Positions 55,333 through 64,000 of a stretch of 64,000 nucleotides of DNA are shown one piece after another. The DNA is taken from NCBI GenBank assembly GCA_946902985.2, contig OX336389.2:1015529441-1015593440 (forward strand). Reading direction: 5' to 3'. Position 1 is the stretch's first letter. Each line of letters begins with the position of its first letter. This stretch comes from Meconema thalassinum (lineage: Eukaryota > Arthropoda > Insecta > Orthoptera > Tettigoniidae). The notes beneath the pieces were generated by a model. It was not told the origin of the DNA, searched no databases, and was given only the letters and a program-made list of their open reading frames with translations. The translations under genes were made by a program, and so were the position numbers.

Positions 55333-56759
55333 TACGCTGCATAGGTGATGATGGTCTGGTCAGGTTATTTCACTTGGTGTGTAGGATTTATGAGACAGGT
55401 GAGGTACCCTCTCATTTCAAGAAGAATGTTATCATCCCTATACCAAAGAAAGTAGGAGCTGACAGATGTGAAGATTACCGTACAATCAGCTTGATTACTC
55501 ATGCTTCAAAGATCCTGTCTAGAATAATTTACAAGAGGATGGAAAGCCAGATAGAAACGGAGTTGGATGAAGAGTTTGGTTTCTGGAGAAATGTAGGAAC
55601 AAGGGAAGCTGTACTCTAGTCTTAGGCTGATTTTGGAAGGTAGAATAAGGAAAGATAGAGAACATTCATGGCATTTGTAGACTTAGAAAAGGCTTTTGAT
55701 AACGTTGATTGGGCTAAATTGTTTGACATTTTTAAAACGATCGGAATAAAGTACAGGGATAAGAGAGTGTTCTACAATCTATACCAGACGGCAGTCATTC
55801 GAGCTGAAGGACATGAGAGAGAAGCTGGTATTCAGGAAGGTGTAAGGCAAGGCTGCAACTTATCACCCATACTTTTCAATCTTTACATGGAACAAGCAAT
55901 GAAGGAAATTGGAGAAAAATTTAAAGTGGGAGTGAATATTCAAGGAGAAATAATTTCAACTCTGAGTTTTGCTGATGACATCATCATCTTGGCTGACACT
56001 CCAGAGGATTTGAATGAGGTTGTGAATGGTATGGACTCCGTCTTGAGGAAAGAATTCATGATTAAAATCAATAAATGTAAAACAAAAAAATTGGAATGCA
56101 GGCAAAATAAATCTGAAACCTGTATGGACTTCAAATTGGCAGGTGAAAAGCTAAAGGAAGTAGGAGACTTGTGTTATTTAGGAAGCAAAATAACCTGTGA
56201 TGGACGAAGCAAAGAGGATATAAAAAGTAGGTTGGCTCAGGCAAGGAAAGCATTTCTACATAAAAGGAATCTGTTGACATCGAATGTATATTTAGGTATC
56301 AGGAAGTAATATTTGAAAGCCTTTGTCTGGAGCATGGCATTATGGAAGTGAAACTTGGGACTATTGGTGCAGCAGGAAAGAGGAGAATTGAAGCATTTGA
56401 AATGTGGTGTTACGGGAGAATGATGAAGATCAGATTGTGAGATAGGGTAACAAATGAAGAGGTATTAAAACGAGTGGGAGAGGAGAGATGTTTCTGGCGA
56501 CTGCTAATGAAGAGACGAGATAGGTTGGTAGGACACATACTAAGACACCCAGGAATAACATGCTTAGTTATGGATGGAAGGGTCGAGGACAAGAACTGTA
56601 GGGTTAGACCAAGATTAGAATATGTTAAACAGATTGGCTTGGATGTAGGGTTTGGTAGCTATGTAGAGATGAAACGATTAGCTCGGGACAGGGAGGCATG
56701 GAGATCTGCATCAAACCAGTCGAAAGACTGAAGACTCAAACAACACCACCAGTACATAT

Positions 56760-56990
56760 TGTAAATACTTTCACCCATACTTTCAGATATAGATTTTATA
56801 GCCGAAGTGTAATGGATCTGATGATGATCGCTTGACGATCGAAACTGGTCATCCAAGTGTATTTATTAATCTTATGTAAATGTTTTTCAGGATAAGGGAA
56901 TAACCCATCACAATTGGGTACAATCGTGATAACTGACTGAAAAACATCAAATTTCGATTACTGAGGCAACACTGAAAATTGCTTCAAAAA
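56760..56990 (+). mobile_element. Small element with hammerhead-like motif and terminal hairpin
   Basis: It begins near gtaaatactttcaccc and contains a hammerhead-like fold (56813-56855). An 11-bp inverted repeat atgtttttcag/ctgaaaaacat follows (56880-56890 and 56937-56947), and the element ends with ggcaacactgaaaattgcttc. The last part is the module shared with copies A and B (8351, 19244). A diverged copy in opposite orientation is at 50718-50870. No coding is present. Confidence 0.6.
56813..56855 (+). ncRNA. Candidate hammerhead ribozyme
   Basis: Stem I tggat/atcca (56813-56817 with 56851-56855), core CTGATGA (56818-56824), one extra T, stem II gatcg/cgatc (56826-56830 with 56836-56840) with loop cttga, GAAAC (56841-56845), a minimal stem III and the cleavage triplet GTC (56848-56850). 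All core elements are in order. Weak points are the extra base before stem II and a one-pair stem III, so efficient activity as a monomer is unlikely. Confidence 0.45.
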
Positions 56991-57324
56991 CCATAATTTA
57001 GCTTTTAAAAAGTGATATTTATAAAACATTATATACTGCAATGCTAAAATTATATTTTGTAATCAAAATTTCAATGTATTAGTGAATGATTAAATATTTA
57101 TCAAATGTAAAAATAGTCTGTGAAGTTTGAGATGGTTTGTGGAAAATTGAGTATGAGAGGCTGTTGTCTTATCTGTTAATTGTTAGAATGATTTCGAGAG
57201 ATGATACTTTGAGAGGTTCGTTTTTTCATTAGTAAAGCTGAATTTCATTAGCTTTCAAATCAACAGTGCAGTATATTTTGTAAGTATTTAAAAAAAAAAA
57301 ATTGTTTCTTAGGTATACACAAGT

Positions 57325-58020
57325 ACATCATCATCATCACCAATTTCCTTTTTCCAGCCTAAGCCAGGTCAAAGCAAATATGACACCCCTCCACTTTACT
57401 CTGTCCGTCCACCATCCTTCCTCAACCACTGAACTCCACTCCAGGGTTCGTTCTCTCACACTGTCCTTCACCAAATCCATCCACCATACTCTACGTCTTC
57501 CTCATCCTCTCTTTTCAGTCATTCGTCTCTCCATCACTTGTTTTGGCATTCTTTCATCATTCATCCTTTTCACATGTTCATACCATCTCAATCTGTTCTG
57601 CTCCAGCTTATCATTCAGCTTCTGTACATTCACTTCCTTTCGAATGTCTTCATTTCTCAATCTCTCCTAGTCTTCTGTACCATACTCCTTAGGAATTTCA
57701 TTTCGGCTGCTTGTATTCTACTTTCATCTCTCTTCGTCATCGGCCAAGTTTCTGCTCCATATGTCATTATTGGAAACAAATAGGTCTTGTACATCACTTC
57801 TTTAGCCTTCAGTGGTATTTCTCTATCTCAAATTGAACTTCAAACCTGATGATAGAAAACACCCCCACATTGTATTCTCTTGTTGATCTCCAGATCCAAT
57901 CCTGCACTTTCCCACAATTCACTTCCTAAATATTTGAAGCACTCTACTACTTGCAGATCTACATCTACAATTTTAACAATCCTTCTTCCTACTTTCTTTC
58001 CTCTTGCCATTACCATAAGG
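57325..58020 (-). mobile_element. 5'-truncated RTE-type LINE end
   Basis: On the minus strand from 58020 it encodes DVDLQVVECFKYLGSELWES and INKRIQCGGVFYHQ, then frameshifted C-terminal sequence. It ends in ATG-complement triplets at 57326-57340. Catalytic RT is absent. The TSD is ambiguous. Confidence 0.7.
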
Positions 58021-58142
58021 TATGCATATCTGACAAAATATGAATATTTCAAATGGCAGATATGGAATGACAACAGTCAACATGTTAGGATACTGAGAAA
58101 TTGTGATCCTACCCATTAAAACTCTGTCACTCTTTTCGTAGT

Positions 58143-58646
58143 CATCATCATCATCATCATTATCTTCATCTTGCACAGTTTCCCAGCCACTGGCCTGGTC
58201 TGTTTGGAACACAAGCCTCTCCCAACGTTTTCTGTCTTCCCACCATCTCTCAGCCTCCACCCTTGTCCAGTCTTCTCCTCTCTTCTTCACGCTTTCTTCA
58301 ACCCCCTTCAGCCACCTGTCTCTCGGTCTCTTTCCTTCCCACTTCGTCTCGTGTATCCTCTTCTCCTCCATTCGTCTTACATGTCCATACAATCTAAGTC
58401 TAGATTTCTCTATACCATCCTGTAATGGTTCCTCCTTCATTATTTCTCTGGTCCTCTCATTTTTTATTCCGTCCATCTTTGTAGCTCCAATACTGCTTCT
58501 CAAGAACCTCATCGCACTGGCCTGTATTTTGCTCTTCTCCCTTCCTTTCATAACCCAGGTCTCTGAGGCATATATCAGGATAGGGACATAGTACGTCCGA
58601 TATATGATCTTTTTGCTGTTCTGAGGGACATCCTTGCTCCATAACG
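58143..58646 (-). mobile_element. 5'-truncated LINE C, second copy
   Basis: Perfect 11-bp TSD cttttcgtagt (58132-58142 and 58647-58657). The minus frame is open (ALWSKDVPQNSKKIIYRTYY, ETWVMKGREKSKIQ, LRLYGHVRRMEEKRI). It is nearly identical to the 3' part of the copy at 23996-26372, with one short in-frame deletion. Tail of GAT/ATG triplets. Confidence 0.9.
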
Positions 58647-58939
58647 CTTTTCGTAGTAATGAAAGAAATACCTGAAAGATGTAACAAATAAACCAATCAG
58701 GTAAGAATACTGTATACTGTATGCAATTAAGAAGAAAGTGTTGTACAAACATTTTTGGGGCAATCTTTCATTGGTGGAGAAGAGTCAAAGAATGGTCCCC
58801 AGGAAAAATGCATATCTAGATGCCACTGTACGGTGGGTGGAGGAGAAAGAGAAATGCAAGTGGAAAAGGAATGAAAGGAGGGAGACTAGAGAATAACCTG
58901 GCCAATGGCTTGGCAATGTTGAAACATCAGAGCCCATGC

Positions 58940-59650
58940 ATTTTCTCCGAAGTTAAACAACATTGGGCATGTTTGGAACTTGGATGGGTGACCAGTTCGT
59001 TGGGACCATACGTAGAGCCCCGCGCAGATAAACAAAACGTTATCCGCATCCGGCCCGCATCCGCACGACTGTTATCCGCATCCGCACGTTTGTTATCCGA
59101 ATTTACTGGTATTACAATAATATTTATAATTAAATAAAGCATAAATTATTATAGCAACATATTTAGACATTTGAGGAAAAAGTCGTTCCCTTAGGCTTTG
59201 TATGTCATGTGCTATGTATAAAATGAATGTTATCCAGCCAGAATTGCAACCCATTGCTGTTTGGAGTGTTAATTATGCTTAATGACATAATTTGAATAAT
59301 ATTAGCTTAAATCATAATCTGACATTAGTCATGAAAGAAAAACATAACGGAAAAATATGTCAAAAACATCCGGCTTCTAATAACGCTATTTAACAAGTTC
59401 GGATTGTATTCTAAAAGCTATCCGCAAATTTTCTCCAAACATTATCCGCAGCTTATCCGCTATCCACACAGCCATGTCAACTATATCCGCATGGCGAAAA
59501 ATTTTGCGGATATCCGCATCCGCGCAGGGCTTTAACCATATGCTGTTGGTGGAGTCAGGGAAGGAGGAGCAGAAAGGAACTAGCCACCTCTGCAAGTAAC
59601 TCTGGCTCAGGAACACCTTAGAGGCCTAGGCCTGCATACAAGGAAGAAAT
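58940..59650 (+). mobile_element. 5S rRNA-derived SINE, split by a hAT MITE
   Basis: 58944-59011 carries the 3' half of a 5S rRNA: ccgaagttaaacaacattgg, then cttggatgggtgacc, which covers the internal control region (box A/IE/box C). The 5' third of 5S is missing or diverged. After the MITE (59013-59534) a non-5S body resumes (tgctgttggtggagtcaggg to about 59650). A 5S head joined to an unrelated body is the SINE3 architecture. It is not a functional 5S gene. Confidence 0.7.
59013..59534. mobile_element. hAT-type MITE with (A)TCCGCATCC repeats
   Basis: 8-bp TSD accatayg (59005-59012 and 59535-59542, one difference). Inverted ends TAGAGCCCCGCGCAGAT and the complement of TAAAGCCCTGCGCGGAT. Both ends carry repeated ATCCGCATCCG motifs pointing inward. 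522 bp, no coding. Confidence 0.85.
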
Positions 59651-59890
59651 CCTTTCCTCTTCTAGGCCAGGAGCTTAGCTGATAACCCACCTTGATATGC
59701 ATCCTTCCCAGGGACCATGCCTTTATTCGTCCCAGTCAATGAAAGACGACCTAAAATTTTGGACATGTGATGCCATTCTTCTGTTTTCCTACAGTGTTGT
59801 TACCTGGTAAGTTGCTGCTTTCCATCTGTCTTGTATTATACCACTTTTTGTTAGCTCTCCTACTTGAGTATATACATACCAATCAAAATA

Positions 59891-60331
59891 AGAATAGTTG
59901 GTAGCATGCTGAACTGCTGTGCCCAAGATAGTGGGTTCAAACCCGGCCAAAGACGTCGGATTCTTTAAGAGCGTTAAAAATCCTTCAGTTTGCCTTCCTT
60001 CGGAGGGGAAGTAAAGCCGGCCGTCCCATGTCATAGATTTATGCCATGTAAGAGATCCTTCCACACACTAAACTTGTGTGAAGCTAAATTGGTAGGTTAG
60101 ATTTTGTCGGAACGCTCGTTAAGTTCCAACGTTCACCACTAGGTATCATTGATATCTGGTAGCGAAAGTTGGAACTACTTGAAATTAAACAGAACTTGTA
60201 GCTCACCCTAAGGGTGTCTGCTGGAAGTAGCTACAGACTCAGGTGAGCCGAACATGTCCTCGGATACTCCCAGCACTAAAAGCCATACGATAAATAAAAC
60301 AAATAAATAAATAAATAAATAAATAAATAAA
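59891..60331 (+). mobile_element. tRNA-derived SINE with (AAAT)n tail
   Basis: The head agttggtagcatgctgaac (box A) and GGGTTCAAACCC (59931-59942, box B) are followed by a 300-bp body and an AAAT-repeat tail (60296-60331). The tail ends 66 bp from the donor end of the mcm8 exon at 60398. The TSD could not be fixed. Confidence 0.75.
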
Positions 60332-60397
60332 AATTTCTCCCTAAAGAAGAATTTATTGGAAACCTGCTATTTGCTTTAAATGTAAGAGAATACAAAC

Positions 60398-60551
60398 CAT
60401 AGTAGTTAGTCTTGATACTCTTCAGCTGAATGATGGGCTCGTAATTTATAATACGGGCACGAATTACTGGCACAGTGACTGCAGGGACATCACTAGTGCT
60501 CTTTTCCGTGACTCTTGCTTTCAGTTTACTTTTGATTTCACTAGCCACCAC
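60398..60551 (-). CDS. mcm8: MCM8 exon, N-terminal domain (most 5' exon found)
   Basis: A 154-base exon, acceptor AG at 60553-60552 and donor GTTTGT at 60397-60392. It has 51 codons plus one base (phase 1 exit, completed as Gly by the exon at 38741). It encodes a charged helix (VVASEIKSKLKARVTEK). The MCM8-type block VPVIRARIINYEPIIQLKSI and KTNYY follow. Vertebrate MCM8 has HARVYNYEPLTQLK and NYYGKY at the same place, so family assignment is firm. It enters in phase 0, so a further upstream exon in phase 0 must exist; I could not identify it between here and 64000 with confidence. The intron to the zinc-finger exon is about 21.7 kb and contains the LINE and LTR clusters. Confidence 0.93.
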
Positions 60552-60559
60552 CTGCAATA

Positions 60560-61535
60560 ATAAAATGTGGTTTATTTTTTAAATATATTGAGAGTGCATG
60601 TTTCTCATTAGTCCTACAGGGAGGCATACAAATATTTCCCACATTTAAATTTTGAGCTACAACAGTATTCTACAACAAATATGTTCACTATGACTAACAA
60701 TGCAGTGACACTTCTTGAAGATGAGTGCAAGCACATTGCCTGTCCGCTCGAACATTCAACTCGAGCAAAATATGTTTCTTCCGTAGGGCCCATTAAACCT
60801 GAAACATGGCTGTAAAATTCTCTTTACATCGCCTTAACACGATTGCATTCGGTGAAAATTCTCGTGTACTACTCAATATTTAATTCAAATTTCAAAGAAA
60901 TTGAAATTGTTCAGATATCTCAATGAACTTGCCAGTGTTTCGCTTCGGTGTACCATTGGGCGCATCAGTTGAAATGGCACACCTAACCAAGACGCTCACT
61001 CCACTGTGAAACGTTATTTACTTTGCTCCACGTTGAGCGTACAAATGAGACGTTTTGCTAGCTCCTAACTGTTGGGTGAGAAATGTAACTGTTTACCTTT
61101 GCCTAAGCTATGTTGTTTTAATGGGCGCCAAGACCTCAACGCAATGTTGAAATCTAAATTTGTATTTAACAACGTCTAGCTCTGGCAGAACACCTTCAAG
61201 ACTCTATTCACTCAGATCGTGGTATGATTTGATCATTAACCCAACAAACAATTGTATCAGGAGAAGGAATTGGTCTATATCTAATGCTACCTACTGAAAG
61301 CAAAGATTGCATTGTAAAAGAAATGAATTTATTATATAAAACAAGAATAGCAAAATTAATAATAATAAGTATAAAATTTAAATTGGGGCGTTGTGATTTG
61401 AATATTACCGATAGAAAATTACGTGAAAACGGAGTCTGATAAATTGATTTTACTCTTATTTCCAAGCTATGAAGTTACTGAAATATGAAATGTAGAACAA
61501 AGAAAATGAGAGATTGCGTATTTCTGCGTCATTGG
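60560..61535. other. Intron sequence, nothing recognised
   Basis: AT-rich sequence without open frames showing MCM similarity. No repeat family seen elsewhere in the window was recognised. Confidence 0.5.
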
Positions 61536-61542
61536 CGCTTAC

Positions 61543-61618
61543 CACTGGAAATTGCCAAAGCATTTCCCTCGTTCTTGAAGATGTTGTGAGCTTCCCACAG
61601 TCTCCTGGACGTCGTCAT
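61543..61618 (-). other. Weak candidate 5' exon of mcm8
   Basis: On the minus strand an ATG at 61618 opens MTTSRRLWEAHNIFKNEGNA and runs to a good donor GTAAGC at 61542-61537. The surroundings (61540-62060) are GC richer, and a CCAAT box (AGCCAATC) lies at about 61936-61943 in the same orientation. However, the exit phase is 1 while the next known exon enters in phase 0, and the residues show no clear MCM8 similarity. It would need an intervening exon. Confidence 0.2.
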
Positions 61619-61619
61619 C

Positions 61620-62690
61620 TCCGTCGGAATTTGATGATATTCTGGTAGATTAGATAATTCTATGGTCCGTACCTCGGACCCAAACACTCGTACAACCAAG
61701 TTTTACAAAAGTTCGTCGCTAACTCCACTGAACATCGGAGCGACACGCACTTGCGACCGTACACCTCAAGTATTTCACAGATAGTCCTCTTCCACGGAAC
61801 ATCGGAGCGATTCCCGCGTATATCCACACTCGGCAAGAACTACACAGATTGTTCTTGTTTCACGGCGCGTCGAACGATATATGCACCTGTTGGCTCCCCC
61901 ACCATGGTACCGACATCTAGCTTACGTCGTCGCCACTGATTGGCTGCACCCTACGCGCTAGATCCCCACTCCTTCCTCATTACACTCCGCGGGAGGGAGA
62001 AGTCGATTTCCGTTTCCACAATTCGCCTTTTCTAGACCTTGCGACCCAAGATTGCGTCATGCTCCTCGACAAGATTCAGCGTGTACTTGAAATCCCAGTG
62101 AGTCATCTCTCTCAAATACCCTAACTGACAAAAACTCCGTAAAATTCCGTAATCAGATAATTTTCTATGATATCGTCGTTCGTAATAATTTGCTTGATAG
62201 CGTTTTCTAAGACATAGAAAACCTATCTGAATGCTAATAATTTTTATAAAATGCTCCGAAAATACCTTAATAATAATTATAATAAATTAATAATAATAAT
62301 AATAAATTAACATGAAAAATTATCTTGGCTGAACAATTTGCCGCGTAAATAAATATAGAATGGCTTCCTACTGACTTATGCCAGTTGCATAAAACCCCAC
62401 GAAAAATACGTTACAACTGGAGGGCTCTTATGAAACCACAAGCAGTGACAATGTACTATAAGAGATAACTTTCTCTTTTCAAAAAATTGCCTGCCTGGTG
62501 GATCCAAGTAGATAGTCTATGTTTCCGAAGATTTTATACTCCAATTCAACTGAATCAATATGAATTCAAATTTCAAAGAAACTCAAACTGTCAAGCCCAA
62601 TTCTACACTGGAGCAGAATGCTGGCAAGTTGATTGAAATAACAGAACTATTTATGTGTGGGTGTATGTATTTAAGTATTTCTATCTGGGA
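61620..62690. other. GC-richer, promoter-like stretch and AT-rich flank
   Basis: 61640-62060 has several CpG dinucleotides and an inverted CCAAT box, unlike the surrounding introns. 62270-62310 is an AAT-rich run. No gene is recognised. Confidence 0.35.
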
Positions 62691-62699
62691 AGATGAGTC

Positions 62700-62940
62700 T
62701 GTATGTAGCAAATGGGTTTTACAGCCAGACGAGTTAGTGAGAGATGAAATGAATGAAGATGAATGATAATGGGCAAGAAGTTGGAAGGAATTAGAAGAAT
62801 TAGCCTGCAGTTGAAACTGATAAACCACAGAAATCCATTCAACAGCTGACAGGACGGGTTTAAACCCACTCGTTTCTGAAGTCCAGATGTAGCTTGGAAC
62901 TTTCATGCACACAGCTACACTGGTTGGTTCTATGCAGAAT
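62700..62940 (-). mobile_element. Possible tRNA-derived SINE
   Basis: On the minus strand CCAACCAGTGTAGCTGTGTG (about 62933-62914) could be a box A region, and GGGTTTAAACCC at about 62858-62869 a box B. A body follows to the left. There is no visible TSD. Confidence 0.4.
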
Positions 62941-62945
62941 TATAT

Positions 62946-63400
62946 ACAGGGTGGCTATAAGTCACATTACCCCTATAATATTTTATGATTAATTGCAGTA
63001 TCCTATAATTTTCTAACAATGAAGAAAGTTATTGTGATTGTTGTGGTCAATTTGAAAGTGTTGTTATTAACAAACGAGAACATTGTCCATGGTAGTCAAC
63101 ACAGATGCCTTCTGTCATGTCTGTTTGGTTGCCACAGTATGGATTCAAGAAGCCCCTTTTCTGGCATGATGGTGACAGACGTTATGATTTGGTTTGTGAC
63201 ACGGTTTGGAGTTGCATCGCCCCCAAAAATGACACTATTACAGTGGTGAAAACATGCATTTGAATCAGGGAGCGTGAAATATTGGGAACTAAGTATAGGA
63301 CTCATTACAAGAATGGAAACTGCAGGTATCTGCGAATATGTTACCAACAAAATCCACACGGAAATACTCTGCTGAACTTGGCATAGCCTACCATACATAA
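62946..63400 (+). mobile_element. Mariner-like (DUF4817-type) element fragment
   Basis: Starts with acagggtggctataagtcac, a terminal motif common to Tc/mariner relatives with a DUF4817-type N-terminus. The frame at 63019-63249 plus the next frame reads FVTRFGVASPPKMTLLQW, then KHAFESGSVKYW. This resembles the first helix-turn-helix (RRFG, then a Trp and F-E/T-GSV). No catalytic domain follows. The assignment is tentative. Confidence 0.4.
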
Positions 63401-63670
63401 CAATGCAATGCCTTATTTCGACCACTGTGGGTTAATGATAAAGAATTGTAGAGTATTCCGAAGCTTTTTTTATGAAACAGACCACAAACTCATCTGCTGT
63501 GAATTAAGGCCTAAAGTGCAGAAAGTGAGTGCGGTTTGCAGAAGGATTAGGGTTGAAAATCCTCAGGATAAGGAATTTAGGTAGAAATACATGGAAATGA
63601 CTCATGAGGAATCCCAAAGGGTACATGGTAAGGAATTATAGGACATTGCAATGGAGTGGTCAGGATACAG

Positions 63671-63732
63671 GGATTTGCGCTGTTTCCAATCTTTACACAC
63701 TATTGTCTTAGGACAGGAAACAGCGCAAATCC
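63671..63732. repeat. 17-bp perfect hairpin
   Basis: ggatttgcgctgtttcc at 63671-63687 and its exact complement at 63716-63732, separated by a 28-base loop. The geometry is the same as copies A and B at 8351 and 19244, but no shared flank module or TSD was found. It lies 15 bp left of the LTR-like sequence. Confidence 0.75.
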
Positions 63733-63746
63733 TGGAGGAATGATAT

Positions 63747-64000
63747 TGTTACGGCTGTGAGTTTGTTTCATCGCTCGCCGCATGAGTCACAACTGCCCCA
63801 GGGCTGGGCTGGGCTGTGCTCTGCCTCAGTGTATTGCGTGCGCCTTATGCAACAGGACTACTGGACAAAGGGATGGTCCAGAATATTCGTGACCCAGCCA
63901 GCGATGGAAGCCTCGAGAAGCCGTGAATCCTGGATGGGTCTAGAAGCATTTATTGAGTCACCGGCCTGCTATATAAGAGCGACCTGTCAAGCAGTTTGTG
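63747..64000 (+). promoter_or_regulatory. LTR-like 5' end or heat-shock-type promoter, cut by the window end
   Basis: Begins tgttacggctgtgag, a common start of Ty3/gypsy-type LTRs. A TATA box tatataag is at 63970-63977. Upstream are three HSF-type clusters: gtcCAGAATATTCgtgac (63876-63893, GAA-nn-TTC perfect with imperfect neighbours), GAAgcctcgaGAA (63907-63919, middle unit one mismatch) and gtctaGAA (63938-63945). It could be an LTR or the promoter of a heat-shock gene to the right; the coding part is outside the window. Confidence 0.45.

Larger units (their letters stand above)
51140..56745 (+). mobile_element. RTE-type LINE copy 2, split by a solo LTR and a MITE
   Basis: LINE segments are 51140-51397, 53070-54329 and 55333-56745. 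It reads REMDRLMLDLVGISEMSW, then MGDWNAVVGKGREGK, RRYQIDFIMV-type sequence, DSDH-like NSDHNLVVMK, RT (FVDLEKAFDNVDW, GVRQGCNLSPILFNLY, FADDIIILAD), CYLGSKITCDGRSKED and the end RLVGHILRHPG. It finishes with gactgaagactcaaacaac. It has more 5' sequence than copy 1. Frameshifts near 53740, 55610, 56310 and 56340 inactivate it. Confidence 0.85.

Noticed and set aside
58944..59011. Functional 5S rRNA gene
   Set aside because: Only the 3' half-like part is present, with several substitutions and a MITE directly after it.

Overview
The window looks like a gene-poor stretch of a large arthropod genome, most likely a hemimetabolous insect (orthopteran-like). That placement is inference from the style of its repeats and from an intact insect-type MCM8. 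The sequence has spliced exons, tRNA- and 5S-derived SINEs, several LINE clades, Penelope-like elements, hAT, mariner and Tigger/pogo-type DNA transposons, and LTRs. Nothing is bacterial.

The only host gene I can support is mcm8, a meiotic and repair MCM-family helicase, on the minus strand. Five consecutive exons are visible at 60398-60551, 38485-38741, 35289-35393, 14879-15037 and 8812-9031. All have canonical GT/AG junctions and matching phases. They cover the end of the N-terminal domain, the C4 zinc finger, the OB-fold region and the Walker A motif. The rest of the AAA+ domain lies beyond base 1. The true 5' exons were not found; a weak candidate is at 61543-61618. The four introns (about 21.7, 3.1, 20.3 and 5.8 kb) are filled with mobile elements.

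Layout. 1-8.5 kb: a hAT-like fragment, a degraded CR1-like LINE with an SGNH-esterase ORF1 (interrupted by a 730-bp retroposon), an RTE-type 3' end, and a SINE split by a small hairpin element. 9.2-12.6 kb: a decayed hAT element with visible terminal inverted repeats. 12.8-19 kb: SINEs and RTE-type LINE pieces. 19-27.8 kb: a multi-level nest. A LINE is interrupted by a second LINE, which is itself interrupted by a SINE and by a young LINE copy with an open 790-codon frame. 27.9-31.7 kb: a mariner-type element with a Tigger-like element inside its right inverted repeat, which in turn holds a Penelope-like 3' end. 33-35.2 kb: a SINE, a TIR element carrying about nine 105-bp tandem units, another SINE, and a 50-bp minimal LINE-end insertion. 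36.1-37.2 kb: a hAT MITE. 39-49.6 kb: an RTE-type LINE interrupted by a full-length I-group LINE (gag with zinc knuckles, endonuclease, RT, RNase H), which carries a SINE and a Penelope-like element. 51-56.7 kb: a sister RTE copy carrying a 1.67-kb solo LTR with a perfect heat-shock element, and a TA-flanked MITE. 56.8-60.3 kb: a hammerhead-like and hairpin element, two truncated LINEs, a 5S-derived SINE split by a hAT MITE, and a tRNA-type SINE. 63.7-64 kb: an LTR-like or heat-shock-type promoter running off the window.

Most insertion boundaries were set by target-site duplications (TSDs) that I could read directly, so the relative order of many insertions is secure. Clade names rest on motif recognition only.
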